From: Paramuribaculum sp.
GTDB lineage: Bacteria; Bacteroidota; Bacteroidia; Bacteroidales; Muribaculaceae
Reading direction: 5' to 3'
Length of the DNA stretch: 6,587 nt
Assembly (NCBI GenBank): GCA_029062075.1
Contig: JAIDQW010000187.1
Coordinates: 1 to 6,587 of the forward strand
Shown in pieces: positions 5,965-6,587 of this stretch. Below the pieces are notes generated by a model. It ran no database searches. It saw only the letters and a program-made list of their open reading frames with translations, and had not been told where the DNA came from. Each line of letters starts with the position of its first letter. Within the stretch, counting starts at the first letter, position 1. The translations under genes were made by a program, and so were the position numbers.

Positions 5965-6587
5965 ATGTGGAAATATATTTTTGCTATAATAACTGTCATC
6001 ACCCTTTCAATCGAAGCTGACGCTCAGACAGCCAAGTCGAAACGCAGTGCAGCCAGCGTGCGAAAGGAGCAGCAGGCTACCAAGAAACAGATAAGGGAGA
6101 CCACTCAGAAAATAAATGTCAACACCCGCGAGACTAAAAAACAGCTTTCACGCCTCAACAGCCTCAATGGTGAGATTGATGCCAAAGGGGTTGAGATTTC
6201 AAAAATTCAGACAGGTGTTGATTCAATAAACCGCCATATTACCGATATCAACGACTCTATCGGCTCACTTAACAAGCATATAGAAGCACTGCGCACCAGC
6301 TATATCCAATCGCTGCGCAAACTTCAGGGAACTACCGGCTCAATGGGGCAGCTCGCCTTTATATTCTCATCCGGCTCATTCTCCGAGGCATACCGCAATG
6401 TGAGATATATGCAGCAGTTCGACCGGTGGCGCAAGCGCAAGTTCAAGGATATTAAAGCCACCGAAGCACTCCTGGCTGAGCGCAAGAGTGAGCTTGACAA
6501 TGTGTGCAGAGCACGAAACATTGAGCTGTCAAAACTCAACACCGCCCGCAAGGAGCTGGAAACCACACGAGAGGAAACCGACAAAAT
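5965..6587 (+). CDS. EnvC/M23-type murein hydrolase activator, N-terminal part (3' end outside window)
   Basis: The frame is open from ATG 5965 to the window edge: 207 codons plus two bases, with no stop, so the gene is partial. Residues 1-20 are a signal peptide (Lys3, hydrophobic core, ADA before Gln21). Residues about 25-118 form a long coiled coil rich in Lys, Glu, Gln and Asn with heptad-like hydrophobic positions. A conserved-looking break follows: LAFIFSSGSFSEAYRN (about 130-145), then RYMQQFDRWRKRK. A second coiled coil runs from about 160 to the edge. This order (coiled coil, 'LxFIxSsxsFxxAxRxxxYxxxf', coiled coil) is that of EnvC-like proteins, which normally end in a LytM/peptidase M23 domain that activates cell-wall amidases at division. 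That domain lies beyond the window, so its catalytic residues and activity cannot be judged. It is 12 bases after the DUF4292-like gene and is probably in the same operon. Confidence 0.85.
   Translation, partial: MWKYIFAIITVITLSIEADAQTAKSKRSAASVRKEQQATKKQIRETTQKINVNTRETKKQLSRLNSLNGEIDAKGVEISKIQTGVDSINRHITDINDSIGSLNKHIEALRTSYIQSLRKLQGTTGSMGQLAFIFSSGSFSEAYRNVRYMQQFDRWRKRKFKDIKATEALLAERKSELDNVCRARNIELSKLNTARKELETTREETDK

Overview
The window looks like chromosomal DNA from a member of the Bacteroidales, most likely a gut or Muribaculaceae-like lineage. The genus cannot be fixed from this sequence alone. The pointers are Bacteroidota-type -7 promoter boxes (TAnnTTTG), starts without clear Shine-Dalgarno sites, secreted thioredoxin-domain proteins with a long N-terminal region, and the gene order dut / TPR lipoprotein / DUF4292-like lipoprotein / EnvC-like coiled-coil protein, which I recall as common in Bacteroidales. 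All genes seen are on the + strand. No RNA gene, mobile element, CRISPR array or gene-free stretch over 300 bases is visible.

Layout. Bases 2-475 are the 3' end of hppA, a membrane ion-pumping pyrophosphatase. It is followed at once by a strong hairpin terminator (486-529). Bases 544-2912 hold two consecutive exported thioredoxin-fold proteins, each with an N-terminal extra domain and a C-terminal WCGPC active site, 11 bases apart. A 123-base gap then carries a weak AT hairpin at its left end and two Bacteroidota -7 boxes near its right end. Bases 3036 to the window end form a tight run: dut (dUTPase), a TPR lipoprotein, a DUF4292-like lipoprotein overlapping it by four bases, and the 5' part of an EnvC/M23-type murein hydrolase activator that is cut by the window edge.

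How they work together. The pyrophosphatase recovers energy from PPi as an ion gradient. dUTPase makes dUMP and PPi, but it sits in a different transcription unit and no coupling is implied. The two thioredoxin-like proteins probably act on disulfides in the periplasm. The last three genes all encode exported envelope proteins and probably form a functional module for outer membrane or cell wall upkeep. The most interesting idea here is that the DUF4292-like lipoprotein serves as a LolB-type lipoprotein acceptor alongside a TPR scaffold and a LytM factor. That remains inference. The rest of the window is ordinary housekeeping DNA, and I see no clear sign of a wholly new system.
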